Shown here: positions 50,942 through 59,423 of the stretch, in pieces | Position numbering within the stretch: the stretch's first letter is position 1 | Layout of the letters: each line of letters opens with the position of its first letter | From: Ewingella americana ATCC 33852 | Lineage (GTDB): Bacteria; Pseudomonadota; Gammaproteobacteria; Enterobacterales; Enterobacteriaceae | Direction: 5' to 3' | Length of the DNA: 64,000 nt | Assembly (NCBI RefSeq): GCF_000735345.1 | Contig: NZ_JMPJ01000065.1 | Span: 248,001-312,000, forward strand | Notes under the pieces: generated by a model | The model's database searches: none | Told to the model about the DNA's origin: nothing | The model's input: the letters and a program-made list of their open reading frames with translations, nothing else | Made by a program: the position numbers and the translations under genes

Positions 50942-51739
50942 ATGTATCGAACTTTATTACGCGCACTGATTAGTTTGCTTTCACTGAGCCTGTTTTTGGT
51001 GGCGGCTCCCGGCTGGGCCGCCAGTTCGGTACTGGTGTGGCCGGTGTATCAAATCATCGAGTCTGACCAAAACGGCTCGGCGCTGTGGTTGGAAAACCGT
51101 GGCGCAGCGCCAGTTTCCCTGCAAGTCCGCGTGCTGGCGTGGAAACAGGAAAACTTCAACGAGCGCTATGCGGACCAAAATGACGTGGTCGCCAGCCCGC
51201 CTTTCGCCACCGTCGCTCCCGGCCAGCGCCAGCTGATTCGCTTGATTCGTAATACCCAAGTCGCGCCGAAGACCGAAAAAGCGTTTCGCATCATCATCGA
51301 CGAAATTCCTTCGCCATTGCAGCCTTCCGAGCAGGGTAAAGAGAAAGCCGTGGTCGGGTTGCAGCTGCAAATGCGCTATTTGCTGCCGCTGTTCCTTGAC
51401 GGTGAAGGCATCTGGACCAATGAACGTGCTGATATCAAACGCAATCTGGCGGATGCCACCAAGCCAGTTCTTACATGGAGCATTGAGAGCGGCGGCGGCA
51501 AGTCCTTCCTGAGAATTCGCAATACTGGCGTGGTTCACGCGCGCCTGAGCAACGTCTTCTGGTCAATGACTGGCGACGCCAAGCGCGGGGTTAAAGCCAT
51601 GACTACCGGCTTTATGGGCTATGTGTTGCCGGGGCAAGAGATGCGCTGGCCGGTGCCTGCGGGAGTGATCCCCGGCGGGCAGCTCAATGCGCAAATCGCT
51701 GATAATGCTGAACCTATTGTGATCCCTCGCGGCGAATAA
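50942..51739 (+). CDS. csuC: periplasmic pilus chaperone (CsuC-like)
   Basis: 265 residues. Signal peptide ending AAPGWA (about 27) and an FGS-type two-domain immunoglobulin chaperone fold: LVWPVYQIIESDQNGSALWL, the conserved VAPGQRQLIRLIRN basic cleft, and RIIIDEIPSP. Archaic chaperones keep SCPU pilins soluble and pass them to the usher. It lies 18 bp after the pilin gene. Length is typical of the family. Confidence 0.92.
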   Translation: MYRTLLRALISLLSLSLFLVAAPGWAASSVLVWPVYQIIESDQNGSALWLENRGAAPVSLQVRVLAWKQENFNERYADQNDVVASPPFATVAPGQRQLIRLIRNTQVAPKTEKAFRIIIDEIPSPLQPSEQGKEKAVVGLQLQMRYLLPLFLDGEGIWTNERADIKRNLADATKPVLTWSIESGGGKSFLRIRNTGVVHARLSNVFWSMTGDAKRGVKAMTTGFMGYVLPGQEMRWPVPAGVIPGGQLNAQIADNAEPIVIPRGE

Positions 51740-51756
51740 TCCCGGAGCCGCAACCC

Positions 51757-54342
51757 ATGGAAACCAGAGGTTTCGCCCTGAGGACGGGGCTATTGGCTTA
51801 CCAGGTAGCGTGCCACACGGCGCGCCGCACGGTTCGCCACGGTATCACGCTGATGTATGCCAGCGGTATGAGCCTACTGCTGCTGCCCCAGTGCGGACAG
51901 GCAGCGGAGTATGACTCCCTGCCCGCCGCGCCGCGCGCGCTGCCCACGCAGGCGGAGGCGACCTATTATCTGGCGATCATGGTCAATGGTCAGACGGATA
52001 ATCAGGTGGTGCCGGTGATTTTTCGTGACAACGCGTGGTTCGTTGAGTCCGGCGTGCTGGCGAAAAACCACGTGCATCTCAACGGCCAGCAGCAAGGTTT
52101 GGTTAACGTCAGCGCGCTGCCAGAGGTGAAAACCGAGTACAACTCGGCCAGCCAGCAGTTAGTGTTGAAGGTGCCGGATGCGTGGCTGCCGCAGCAAAAT
52201 ATCAGCGGTGACAGCTTACTGAGCTATACGCCGTCGCAGAGCAGCAACGGCCTGCTGTTCAACTATGACTCTTACTACACTGACCCACACGACGGGCCGC
52301 GTTCAATTGCCACTTGGATGGAGCAGCGGCTGTTCAGCGACGTGGGCATCCTGACCAACACCGGCACTTGGCGCTACAACATGGACACGCCGCCGGGCTT
52401 TACCGATAGCTCAACCTCTGACGGCTATATCCGCTACGACACCTACTGGCGCTACTCGGACGAGCAGAGTTTGGTCAGCTATCAGGTGGGGGATTTCGTG
52501 AGCAACTCGCTGACCTGGAGCAATTCGGCGCGCATGGGCGGCCTGCGGGTCAGCCGCAACTTCGGCGTTCGCCCGGACTTAGTGACCTATCCGCTGCTGC
52601 AATACAGCGGAACCGCCGCCGTGCCGACCACCGTCGACCTGTTCCTCAACGGCTTTAAGGCCAGTACCAATAATCTGAATTCCGGCCCCTTCACCCTGAC
52701 CAACGTGCCTTATATCAACGGCGCGGGCGAGGCGACGGTGGTCACCACTGACGCCCTTGGGCGGCAGGTTTCCACCAGCGTGCCGTTTTATGTTTCCAAC
52801 ACCCTGTTGCGCAGCGGGCTGTCTGATTTCGACTTATCCCTTGGCGCGGTCAGGCAGAATTACGGTATCAGCAGCGGCGACTACTCCGACGCGGCTTTCA
52901 GCGGCATTTACCGCTACGGCATCACCAATTACCTGACACTTTCCAGCCACGGCGAGGCAACCAACGGGCTGGCCTTAGGCGGATTGGGGGCTGATCTGGC
53001 GGTCGGCCACTGGGGGACGCTCAGCGTTTCTGGCAGCCAGAGTCAGGCTAACCACGCGCCGCGCACTGTGGGTGAGTTTGATATCAATGGCAATAATCCG
53101 GCGAACAATGTGATTGGCGGCATACCCAATAACAGCGGCGAAATCACCAATCCGAAAGACCCCACCAGCGTTACCGAGGACAAAAGCGGCAACCAATACA
53201 CGGTCGGCTACTCCTACTACTCCACCCTATTTAGCCTTTCGGCGCTGCGCTCGTCGCGCACGCCGGGCTATCAGGATTTAACCTCTTACACCAGTGATAC
53301 CAGCCTGAGCCGCCGGGCCGATCAGGTGACATTCAGCACCTCGCCTTTCGGCCAGTCTAGCGGCACGGTGGGGATTGGTTATTACGACGTGGAAGCCTAT
53401 GACCAGAGCCACACGCGGCTGCTCAACCTCTCTTACAGCCGCTCGCTATGGGGGCAGTCGAGCATGTTCCTGTCACTGAATAAAACCCTCAGCGACAGCG
53501 GCTACAGCGCCCAGCTTCAGTTCATCATCCCGCTGGATATGAACACCAGCATCAATGCCGGGTTGCAGCGCGACAGCGGCGGTCACTACCGCGAACAGAT
53601 TGGGGCCAGCAGAACCGCGCCGACCGAGGGCGGGCTGGGGTGGAACTTGGCTTATACCGGCGGCAGCGACCCTTATCAGCAAGCCGATGCCACATGGAAA
53701 ACGCGCTACGCCACCTTGCAGGGCGGGCTATATGGCGAAAGCGGCAACTACACCAACTGGGCAGACCTGAGTGGCTCGGTGGTGTTTATCGCCAATGACT
53801 TCTTCCTGTCGGACAAGATTAACGACGCGTTCATGGTGGTGGATACCGACAACTACGCCGACGTGCCGGTGATGTACGAAAACCAGAAAATGGGCAAAAC
53901 CGATAAAAAAGGCCACCTGCTGATCCCAACCGTCAGCTCCTATTACCCGGCGAAGGTGGAAATTGACACCCTGCCTCTGCCTGCCGATGCCGTGGCGAAT
54001 CGCGTGGTGGACAATATTTCCGTGCGCGAAGGCAGTGGCGTAGTGGTGAAGTTCCCGGTGAAACGCGAGCTTTCGGCCACCATCAAAATCAACGATATCC
54101 ACGGCGAACCGCTCAAATTGGGGACAGTGGTGACCGAGCAAAACAGCCAACAAACCACGGTGTCTGGCTATGAGGGGCTGGTTTACTTCAGCAACCTTCA
54201 GCAGCACAACGTGTTAGTGATTCGGCAGGAAGATAATTCAGTTTGTCGGGTCGGCTTTGACCTGAATCTCAACCATCACAGCATTGAGCAAATTGGCCCG
54301 CTGGTTTGCAATCCCAACGCAGGGTCAGGAGGTAAGATATGA
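51757..54342 (+). CDS. csuD: outer-membrane pilus usher (CsuD-like)
   Basis: 861 residues. A long N-region with a hydrophobic signal (ending near QAAEYD at about 50) is followed by the usher N-domain, a large beta-barrel with typical motifs (DGPRSIATWMEQRLFSDVGI, GDFVSNSLTWSNSARMGGL, FGVRPDLVTYPLLQYSGTAA, the plug region) and C-terminal domains ending in VGFDLNLNHHS. It exports and assembles the pilins. GGAG precedes the ATG. Its stop overlaps the adhesin start (ATGA). Confidence 0.94.
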   Translation: METRGFALRTGLLAYQVACHTARRTVRHGITLMYASGMSLLLLPQCGQAAEYDSLPAAPRALPTQAEATYYLAIMVNGQTDNQVVPVIFRDNAWFVESGVLAKNHVHLNGQQQGLVNVSALPEVKTEYNSASQQLVLKVPDAWLPQQNISGDSLLSYTPSQSSNGLLFNYDSYYTDPHDGPRSIATWMEQRLFSDVGILTNTGTWRYNMDTPPGFTDSSTSDGYIRYDTYWRYSDEQSLVSYQVGDFVSNSLTWSNSARMGGLRVSRNFGVRPDLVTYPLLQYSGTAAVPTTVDLFLNGFKASTNNLNSGPFTLTNVPYINGAGEATVVTTDALGRQVSTSVPFYVSNTLLRSGLSDFDLSLGAVRQNYGISSGDYSDAAFSGIYRYGITNYLTLSSHGEATNGLALGGLGADLAVGHWGTLSVSGSQSQANHAPRTVGEFDINGNNPANNVIGGIPNNSGEITNPKDPTSVTEDKSGNQYTVGYSYYSTLFSLSALRSSRTPGYQDLTSYTSDTSLSRRADQVTFSTSPFGQSSGTVGIGYYDVEAYDQSHTRLLNLSYSRSLWGQSSMFLSLNKTLSDSGYSAQLQFIIPLDMNTSINAGLQRDSGGHYREQIGASRTAPTEGGLGWNLAYTGGSDPYQQADATWKTRYATLQGGLYGESGNYTNWADLSGSVVFIANDFFLSDKINDAFMVVDTDNYADVPVMYENQKMGKTDKKGHLLIPTVSSYYPAKVEIDTLPLPADAVANRVVDNISVREGSGVVVKFPVKRELSATIKINDIHGEPLKLGTVVTEQNSQQTTVSGYEGLVYFSNLQQHNVLVIRQEDNSVCRVGFDLNLNHHSIEQIGPLVCNPNAGSGGKI

Positions 54343-55301
54343 ATCTACTCAGAATAGGGCTGCGCGCACTTGCCGCGCTGGCGCTGTTAGTGGTTGGCCT
54401 GCCCTCGGCCTATGCTGCCTGTTCAAGCAGTCCCGGAACAGGGAGCTTTGGCACTCTCAGCTCATTTGTGGCGGGCAGCACCGCGCAACAGGTGACGGCC
54501 ACCAGCGGCTTTAAGTGCAGCGGCTCGCTGCTCTCCTTATTAAGTACCAACACGGTCACGGCCACTATTGCAACCTCAGTCAACGGTGTCGGCACTCAGG
54601 CAGCAATGCTCGGGCCGAACGGCGTAAAACTGCCTTATCAGATTTGTCAGGACAACGGCTGCGGCACGGTGGTGAACCTTGGCAGTTCGACCACGTGGAG
54701 CAGCACCACGCTGCTCGGCCTGCTGGGCTTATTCAACGCCAGCGACGGCTCGCTGCCGCTCTATCTGCGCACGGTGACCGGAGTGAATTTACCGGCGGGG
54801 AGTTATAGCGATACGCTGGGGATCAACTGGACCTACCATATTTGCTTCATCGGCGTGCTGGGGCTGTGCGTCTATACCGATGGCGCTGACAGCACCACGG
54901 TGACGGTGAACATGACAGTGACCAACTTCTGCTATATCGATAACGCGCCGAATGTGAACTTTGGCTCGGCGGCCTTCCCGGCGGGGTTTGCCTCGGTGAC
55001 CAACAACTCGCTGAGTATTCGCTGCACGCTGAACGCGGCTTATAGCGTCAACCTGACCAGCACGGTGCCGGGCAGCGGGCAGTATCGGCAGATGTCCTCG
55101 ACCAATAATGGCGTGACCAGCTATTTGCAGTATCAAATCTTTAAAGGGGATGCATCAGTGTGGACCGCCGCGACCAATACCGCGATGACCGGCACCGGCG
55201 CGTCGCAAAACGTCGCCTATTCCGCAACGGTTAACCCGAGTCAGGCTAACCCACCGCCGGGAACTTATAGCGATACCGTGCTGGTGACAGTGACTTATTA
55301 G
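54339..55301 (+). CDS. csuE: two-domain pilus tip adhesin (CsuE-like)
   Basis: 320 residues. Signal peptide ending AYAAC (about 26), then two SCPU domains, one starting near residue 25 and one near 190 (FCYIDNAPNVNFGSAAFPAG, ending TYSDTVLVTVTY). In Acinetobacter CsuE is the two-domain tip adhesin that binds hydrophobic surfaces. Here it begins 4 bp inside the usher gene and closes the operon. The N-terminal domain has hydrophobic leucine-rich loops (LLGLLGLFNASD), in line with hydrophobic tip loops. Confidence 0.9.
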   Translation: MNLLRIGLRALAALALLVVGLPSAYAACSSSPGTGSFGTLSSFVAGSTAQQVTATSGFKCSGSLLSLLSTNTVTATIATSVNGVGTQAAMLGPNGVKLPYQICQDNGCGTVVNLGSSTTWSSTTLLGLLGLFNASDGSLPLYLRTVTGVNLPAGSYSDTLGINWTYHICFIGVLGLCVYTDGADSTTVTVNMTVTNFCYIDNAPNVNFGSAAFPAGFASVTNNSLSIRCTLNAAYSVNLTSTVPGSGQYRQMSSTNNGVTSYLQYQIFKGDASVWTAATNTAMTGTGASQNVAYSATVNPSQANPPPGTYSDTVLVTVTY

Positions 55302-55314
55302 AGGGAAAATCATG

Positions 55315-55346
55315 CCCGCCGGTCAGCCGTTCGCGGCACCGGCGGG
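55315..55346. terminator. hairpin between convergent pilus and cold-shock genes
   Basis: CCCGCCGGT (55315-55323) pairs with ACCGGCGGG (55338-55346). It is a perfect 9-bp stem at the end of both genes but has no good T-run on either side, so factor-independent action is doubtful. Confidence 0.45.
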
Positions 55347-55355
55347 TATTCGGGC

Positions 55356-55835
55356 TTACAGCCCTTTGAGGATCTTCATGGTGGCGTCGACGTCGATTTC
55401 ATCTTCCGAGAAGATGTAAGTGGTGTTCTGGAAGGTGGTGATGGCCAGCTTCTTCAAGGTGCGCGTCGCGGCCTTTTTCTCTTCTTCTTTAGGGCGAATG
55501 CGGTTCATCAACAGGCCAACGGACAGCACGGCATTCTCTTTGTCGACTTGTGATTCGGCGGGTACTTCTTCGCTGTAAGCCAGGAATGACTTGATGCTGG
55601 TGATTTTGATGCGTTCACCGGCAATAAAGATGTATTTGCTTTCAGGCTCGACTTTGACGGCAAACGCCGACAGGCCTTTGTTGTTAGTGGTCGGCTCGAA
55701 CGTCACCACGGCATCTTTCTTGATAAGCTCGGGGTTGGTGACTTTAATCACGTGGAAATAACGGTTATCGCCGTTTTCATCTTTGATAAAGCCGAAACCT
55801 TTATCTTCAAACCAAGTTGTGATTGTCCCGTTCAT
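55356..55835 (-). CDS. cold-shock-domain protein with C-terminal extension
   Basis: 159 residues. The first 65 are a cold-shock OB fold (GTITTWFEDKGFGFIKDENGDN, the RNP1-like element; then RYFHVIKV in place of the usual VFVHFS). The remaining 95 residues form a separate alpha/beta-looking domain of no known function. It binds RNA or single-stranded DNA by family. It is convergent with the pilus operon. Confidence 0.82.
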   Translation of the reverse strand: MNGTITTWFEDKGFGFIKDENGDNRYFHVIKVTNPELIKKDAVVTFEPTTNNKGLSAFAVKVEPESKYIFIAGERIKITSIKSFLAYSEEVPAESQVDKENAVLSVGLLMNRIRPKEEEKKAATRTLKKLAITTFQNTTYIFSEDEIDVDATMKILKGL

Positions 55836-55919
55836 CGCTCTTACCGCCTAATTAATCGTTCAATATGTCAATTTTTGCAGCGCGCAGTTTAATGCAGAAT
55901 GCGTGCAAAGTCCTGTGCT

Positions 55920-56579
55920 TTACCGTCCAGCCGCCTTTCTAAAGGTGAGATTGAAACGATAGCCGCCGGTCAGCGGATGTTCGCCCGCTTTTAACGGCAA
56001 AATGCCGTGATAACGCAGCCGCGACGGCCCGCCCCACACCACGATATCGCCGTGAGTGAGCGTCACTCGCTGGGTTTTATCGCTGCGCTCCATGCCGCCA
56101 AACTGAAATATCGCCGGTAACCCCAGCGACACCGAGACAATCGGCGCGCCGAAGTCGTGCTCGTCTTTGTCCTGATGCAGCGACATTTTGGCCCCCGGCT
56201 GGTAACGGTTGATCAGGCAGGCGTCGGGCGCGAACCCGCCAAAGCCAGCCTGCTCGGCGGCGTCCACCGCCAAGGTGCGGAACAGCTCGGGCATCGGCGG
56301 CCAAGGCTGCTGGCTCTCCGGCGAGGTGTTCTGGTAACGATAGCCCTGACGGTCGGTAACCCAGCCGACATCGCCACAGTTGGTCATGGCGACCGACATC
56401 GCATAGCCGCCCGGCGTAGAGCGATATTGGAAAGGCACCAGACCGGCGATTCGGTCGATTTCCGCCAGCAGCGCGGTGTCGTCTCGCAGCGCGCCACCGC
56501 GCAGCACCACGGCCCCCGGCGCGAGCTCTTCCCGCCAGTGCGGGTGAAAATCTGGATGATCGAACAAGTCTAAATTCAT
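55920..56579 (-). CDS. alkB: AlkB DNA/RNA dealkylase
   Basis: 219 residues. Fe(II)/2-oxoglutarate dioxygenase: the metal site HxD...H is in LSLHQDKDEHDFGAP and YHGILPLKAG, and the 2-oxoglutarate arginine in YRFNLTFRKA. GGYAMSVAMTNCGDVGW, GYRYQ and NRYQPGAKMSLHQDKDE closely match E. coli AlkB, which removes methyl groups from 1-methyladenine and 3-methylcytosine. I chose ATG 56579 with GGAGG 5 nt upstream. No ada gene is adjacent. Confidence 0.95.
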   Translation of the reverse strand: MNLDLFDHPDFHPHWREELAPGAVVLRGGALRDDTALLAEIDRIAGLVPFQYRSTPGGYAMSVAMTNCGDVGWVTDRQGYRYQNTSPESQQPWPPMPELFRTLAVDAAEQAGFGGFAPDACLINRYQPGAKMSLHQDKDEHDFGAPIVSVSLGLPAIFQFGGMERSDKTQRVTLTHGDIVVWGGPSRLRYHGILPLKAGEHPLTGGYRFNLTFRKAAGR

Positions 56580-56696
56580 TTTCACCTCCGATGACGTATT
56601 GATTAAGTATATAGCCTGATAAGGCTAGCGGCGGCGGGAAGCTTTGGCTAAGGTTGAAACATTACGCGTTTTAAACATCACTGATAAGGAAGGATC

Positions 56697-57515
56697 ATGG
56701 CTCGCGAAATCAACAAGGACACTCAGCTCTGTATGTCGTTGTCCGGCCGCCCCGGCAATTTTGGCACACGCTTTCATAACTATTTGTATCAAGCTCTGGA
56801 CCTGAATTTTATCTACAAAGCCTTCTCAACCCAAGATATTGAAGCCGCCGTGAAAGGCGTTCGCGCGCTGGGTATTCGCGGCTGCGCGGTGTCGATGCCG
56901 TTCAAAGAAGCCTGCATCCCCTTCCTCGACCAGCTTGACCCCTCCGCCACCGCCATTCAATCGGTTAACACCATTGTGAATGATGACGGCTTCCTGCGGG
57001 CTTACAACACCGACTACATCGCCGTGGCGAAACTGCTGGAGCAGTATCAGGTGCCGAAAGACGCGGTGTTCGCCCTGCGCGGCAGCGGCGGCATGGGCAA
57101 AGCCGTGGTGGCGGCCATTCGTGATGCCGGCTTCACCAAGGGCTATGTGATTGCCCGCAATGAGAAAAGCGGCCGCGCGCTGGCCAAAGAGTATGGCTAC
57201 GAGTGGCGGAGCGAGGTTGGCGACGCCGCCGTGGACATGCTGGTTAACGTCACGCCAATCGGCATGGAAGGCGGCCCGGACGTCGACGCGCTGGCCTTCG
57301 ACAAATCCGTGATTGACCGCGCCTCGGTGGTGTTCGACGTGGTGGCATCGCCGGTAGAAACCCCGCTGATTCGCTACGCGCTGGAGCAGAACAAGCAGGT
57401 GATCACCGGCGCGGAAGTCGCGGCGTTGCAGGCCGTCGAACAGTTTGTGCTGTATACCGGCAAAAGGCCGGATGACGCCCTGATTGAGAAAGCCGCGGCC
57501 CACGCGCGAGGCTAA
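56697..57515 (+). CDS. shikimate 5-dehydrogenase-like protein (AroE family)
   Basis: 272 residues. AroE-family fold: N-terminal CMSLSGRPGNFGTRFHNYLY, the catalytic Lys in GCAVSMPFKEAC and Asp in AYNTDYIA, then the NAD(P) loop LRGSGGMGKAVVAAI and NVTPIGMEGG. Residues around the substrate differ from standard AroE (for example SMPFK in place of TIPHK, GSGG in place of GAGGA), so it is likely a paralogue like YdiB or SdhL, with an uncertain substrate. It stands alone between alkB and exbD. Confidence 0.85.
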   Translation: MAREINKDTQLCMSLSGRPGNFGTRFHNYLYQALDLNFIYKAFSTQDIEAAVKGVRALGIRGCAVSMPFKEACIPFLDQLDPSATAIQSVNTIVNDDGFLRAYNTDYIAVAKLLEQYQVPKDAVFALRGSGGMGKAVVAAIRDAGFTKGYVIARNEKSGRALAKEYGYEWRSEVGDAAVDMLVNVTPIGMEGGPDVDALAFDKSVIDRASVVFDVVASPVETPLIRYALEQNKQVITGAEVAALQAVEQFVLYTGKRPDDALIEKAAAHARG

Positions 57516-57528
57516 CGGACGACGAAGC

Positions 57529-57561
57529 ATAAAAAAACCCTCTCGGATTAGGAGAGGGTTT
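57529..57561 (-). terminator. terminator of exbBD
   Basis: AAACCCTCTC (57535-57544) pairs with GAGAGGGTTT (57552-57561); on the minus strand it is followed by seven T, so it ends exbD transcripts. It may also act on the AroE-like gene. Confidence 0.85.
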
Positions 57562-57596
57562 ATGGCGATGCGCTTTAGGGCAATGCGGCTTAGGCT

Positions 57597-58028
57597 TTAC
57601 TGCGCGGCGGCAGCAGTCTGTTCGGCGCCCACCAGACCCACCTTCAGATAACCTGCTTTACGCAGCGTATCCATCACGTTCATCAGCGTTTCATAATCCA
57701 CCGACTTATCAGCCTGGAAGAAAATGGTGCTTTGCTTGTTGCCCTGAGTGCGCTGGTCAAGCATGGACGTCAGATTGGCGCTGTTTACCACGTCGTCGCC
57801 CAGATAGAGCTGCTTATCAGCTTTCACCGTCAGGAACACCGGCTTTTCAGGGCGCGGCTGAGGCTTGGCGGTTGAAGCCGGTAAATCGACACGCACATCA
57901 ACGGTCGCCAACGGAGCGGCCACCATGAAGATGATCAGCAACACCAACATCACGTCGATAAAAGGCGTGACGTTGATGTCATGCATTTCACCGCTTTCGT
58001 CGAGATCGTCGTTTAAACGTATGGCCAT
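57597..58028 (-). CDS. exbD: TonB-system energy-transducing protein ExbD
   Basis: 143 residues. One N-terminal membrane helix with the essential Asp (INVTPFIDVMLVLLIIFMVA), followed by a periplasmic domain. ExbD works with ExbB and TonB to energise outer-membrane siderophore and B12 receptors. It lies 6 bp after exbB. Sequence and length fit E. coli ExbD (141 residues). Confidence 0.95.
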   Translation of the reverse strand: MAIRLNDDLDESGEMHDINVTPFIDVMLVLLIIFMVAAPLATVDVRVDLPASTAKPQPRPEKPVFLTVKADKQLYLGDDVVNSANLTSMLDQRTQGNKQSTIFFQADKSVDYETLMNVMDTLRKAGYLKVGLVGAEQTAAAAQ

Positions 58029-58034
58029 GATTAA

Positions 58035-58985
58035 TTACCCTACGCGCAGCTGGCGGTCTGCCTGAGGACGTGGCGTCTCGCCCGCGCTCGCAGCCAAGTC
58101 CAGATCACGACCTTGCAACAGTAAAATTTGTGCAGCCACGTCACCCACCTGATGGCGGTAAGAGGCAATGGTACGCGCGAAGATGTTGTAGATAACCACC
58201 GCAGGGATTGCAGCGACCAGACCAACCGCCGTTGCCAGCAGGGCTTCGGCGATGCCCGGTGCCACAACCGCAAGGTTAGTGGTCTGAGTTTGTGCGATAC
58301 CGATGAAGCTGTTCATGATGCCCCAGACGGTGCCGAACAGACCGACAAACGGAGAAATCGCCCCGATGGTCGCCAGAATACCGTTACCACGGCCCATGTG
58401 GCGGCCCGCGGCACTAACACGGCGCTCAAGGCGGAAGCTGGTGCGCTCTTTGATGCCGCCGTTGTCGGTAGAACCAGCAGACAGCTCGAGTTCGTTTTTG
58501 GCGTCACGCAGCATTTGGCTGCTGATGCTGGTGGCGGCGAAGCTTTCAGCTTCTTCAGCGGCTTCGTCTAAGGTGCGAGCACCGGCCAGCGCGGAGAACT
58601 CACGGCGCAGGCGGCGTTTGCCACTCCACACTTCCGCGCCCTTGCTGAACAGCAGAGTCCAGGTGACGACGGATGCCAGCAGCAGACCAATCATCACGGT
58701 CTTCACCACCACGTCAGCGTGGTGATACATGCCGAGCACGGAGAGATCTTTCGGGATAACCGGCACCGCGGCGGTATTGGCGGTAGGTTCAGAAGAGGTG
58801 CTAACCGGAGTGACTGCCGTTGGCGCGTCGTTGCTGTTGGTTGGAGAAGGCTGAGCTGTTTGCGTTACGGCGTTGGCCGCCGGAGAAGAAGGTGCTGCTA
58901 ACGCGGTGCCACTCAGACCGGCTACCAAAACGAAGGACATCAAAGCTGACGCCACTTTTTTCATATTATTGCGAGCCGTTTTCAC
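58035..58985 (-). CDS. exbB: TonB-system proton channel protein ExbB
   Basis: 316 residues. Three membrane helices: VVVKTVMIGLLLASVVTWTL, IGAISPFVGLFGTVWGIMNS and APGIAEALLATAVGLVAAIP, as in ExbB. It has an extra N-terminal region of about 75 residues with a signal peptide and a Pro/Thr/Ala-rich linker, as in the longer ExbB form of Serratia and Pseudomonas and not in E. coli (244 residues). I chose GTG 58985 because GGAGG lies 6 nt upstream; ATG 58964 is an alternative. A Fur box lies 75 bp upstream. Confidence 0.93.
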   Translation of the reverse strand: MKTARNNMKKVASALMSFVLVAGLSGTALAAPSSPAANAVTQTAQPSPTNSNDAPTAVTPVSTSSEPTANTAAVPVIPKDLSVLGMYHHADVVVKTVMIGLLLASVVTWTLLFSKGAEVWSGKRRLRREFSALAGARTLDEAAEEAESFAATSISSQMLRDAKNELELSAGSTDNGGIKERTSFRLERRVSAAGRHMGRGNGILATIGAISPFVGLFGTVWGIMNSFIGIAQTQTTNLAVVAPGIAEALLATAVGLVAAIPAVVIYNIFARTIASYRHQVGDVAAQILLLQGRDLDLAASAGETPRPQADRQLRVG

Positions 58986-59059
58986 GCGTCGCCTCCAGCA
59001 AAAATCAGTGTTTAAGGGTAAAGACAGCCCCAAATCATATCAAACTAAAAGCCCGAATT

Positions 59060-59078
59060 GATAGTGGTTCTCATTATT
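59060..59078 (-). promoter_or_regulatory. Fur box of exbB
   Basis: GATAGTGGTTCTCATTATT matches the 19-bp Fur consensus at 14 positions, 75 bp upstream of the exbB start. Iron repression of exbBD is known for the family. Confidence 0.75.
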
Positions 59079-59279
59079 ATTTACATTATCGCGCCTTGTG
59101 CTGGCGCCGTCTTTGACTGAAAACAAGGCTTTCATACCGCTGATTAAAAACCACACAATCTTACCGAGTTCACACTTTCAGAAAAAATTCACACCGAAAT
59201 CAACAGACTGCCGCCAGATTCAAACATTAAAACAATGTTTTAAATATTAAGTAATGACATTTCAAAACTGTTTACACTT

Positions 59280-59295
59280 TGTGATAACGCTCAAA
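59280..59295 (+). promoter_or_regulatory. CRP site upstream of the TRAP operon
   Basis: TGTGA-N6-TCAAA matches the CRP core (TGTGA-N6-TCACA) at 9 of 10 positions. It lies 129 bp upstream of the SBP start, in AT-rich DNA. Confidence 0.6.
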
Positions 59296-59423
59296 TAACC
59301 GACAAACCTAATCGGGTATCTTGCTTGTGAAGACATAGACCGGATACCGGCAGTCTTCGTGCAGGTCATTCAATTCCCTCTTTTTTGATGTTCACTTTTA
59401 CTGAGTACCCTGGAGACAAACTG

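Larger units (their letters stand above)
58986..59423. other. divergent exbB/TRAP promoter region
   Basis: 438 bp between exbB and the TRAP operon. It contains the Fur box at 59060-59078 near exbB and a CRP site at 59280-59295 on the TRAP side. I see no gene in it. Confidence 0.6.
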
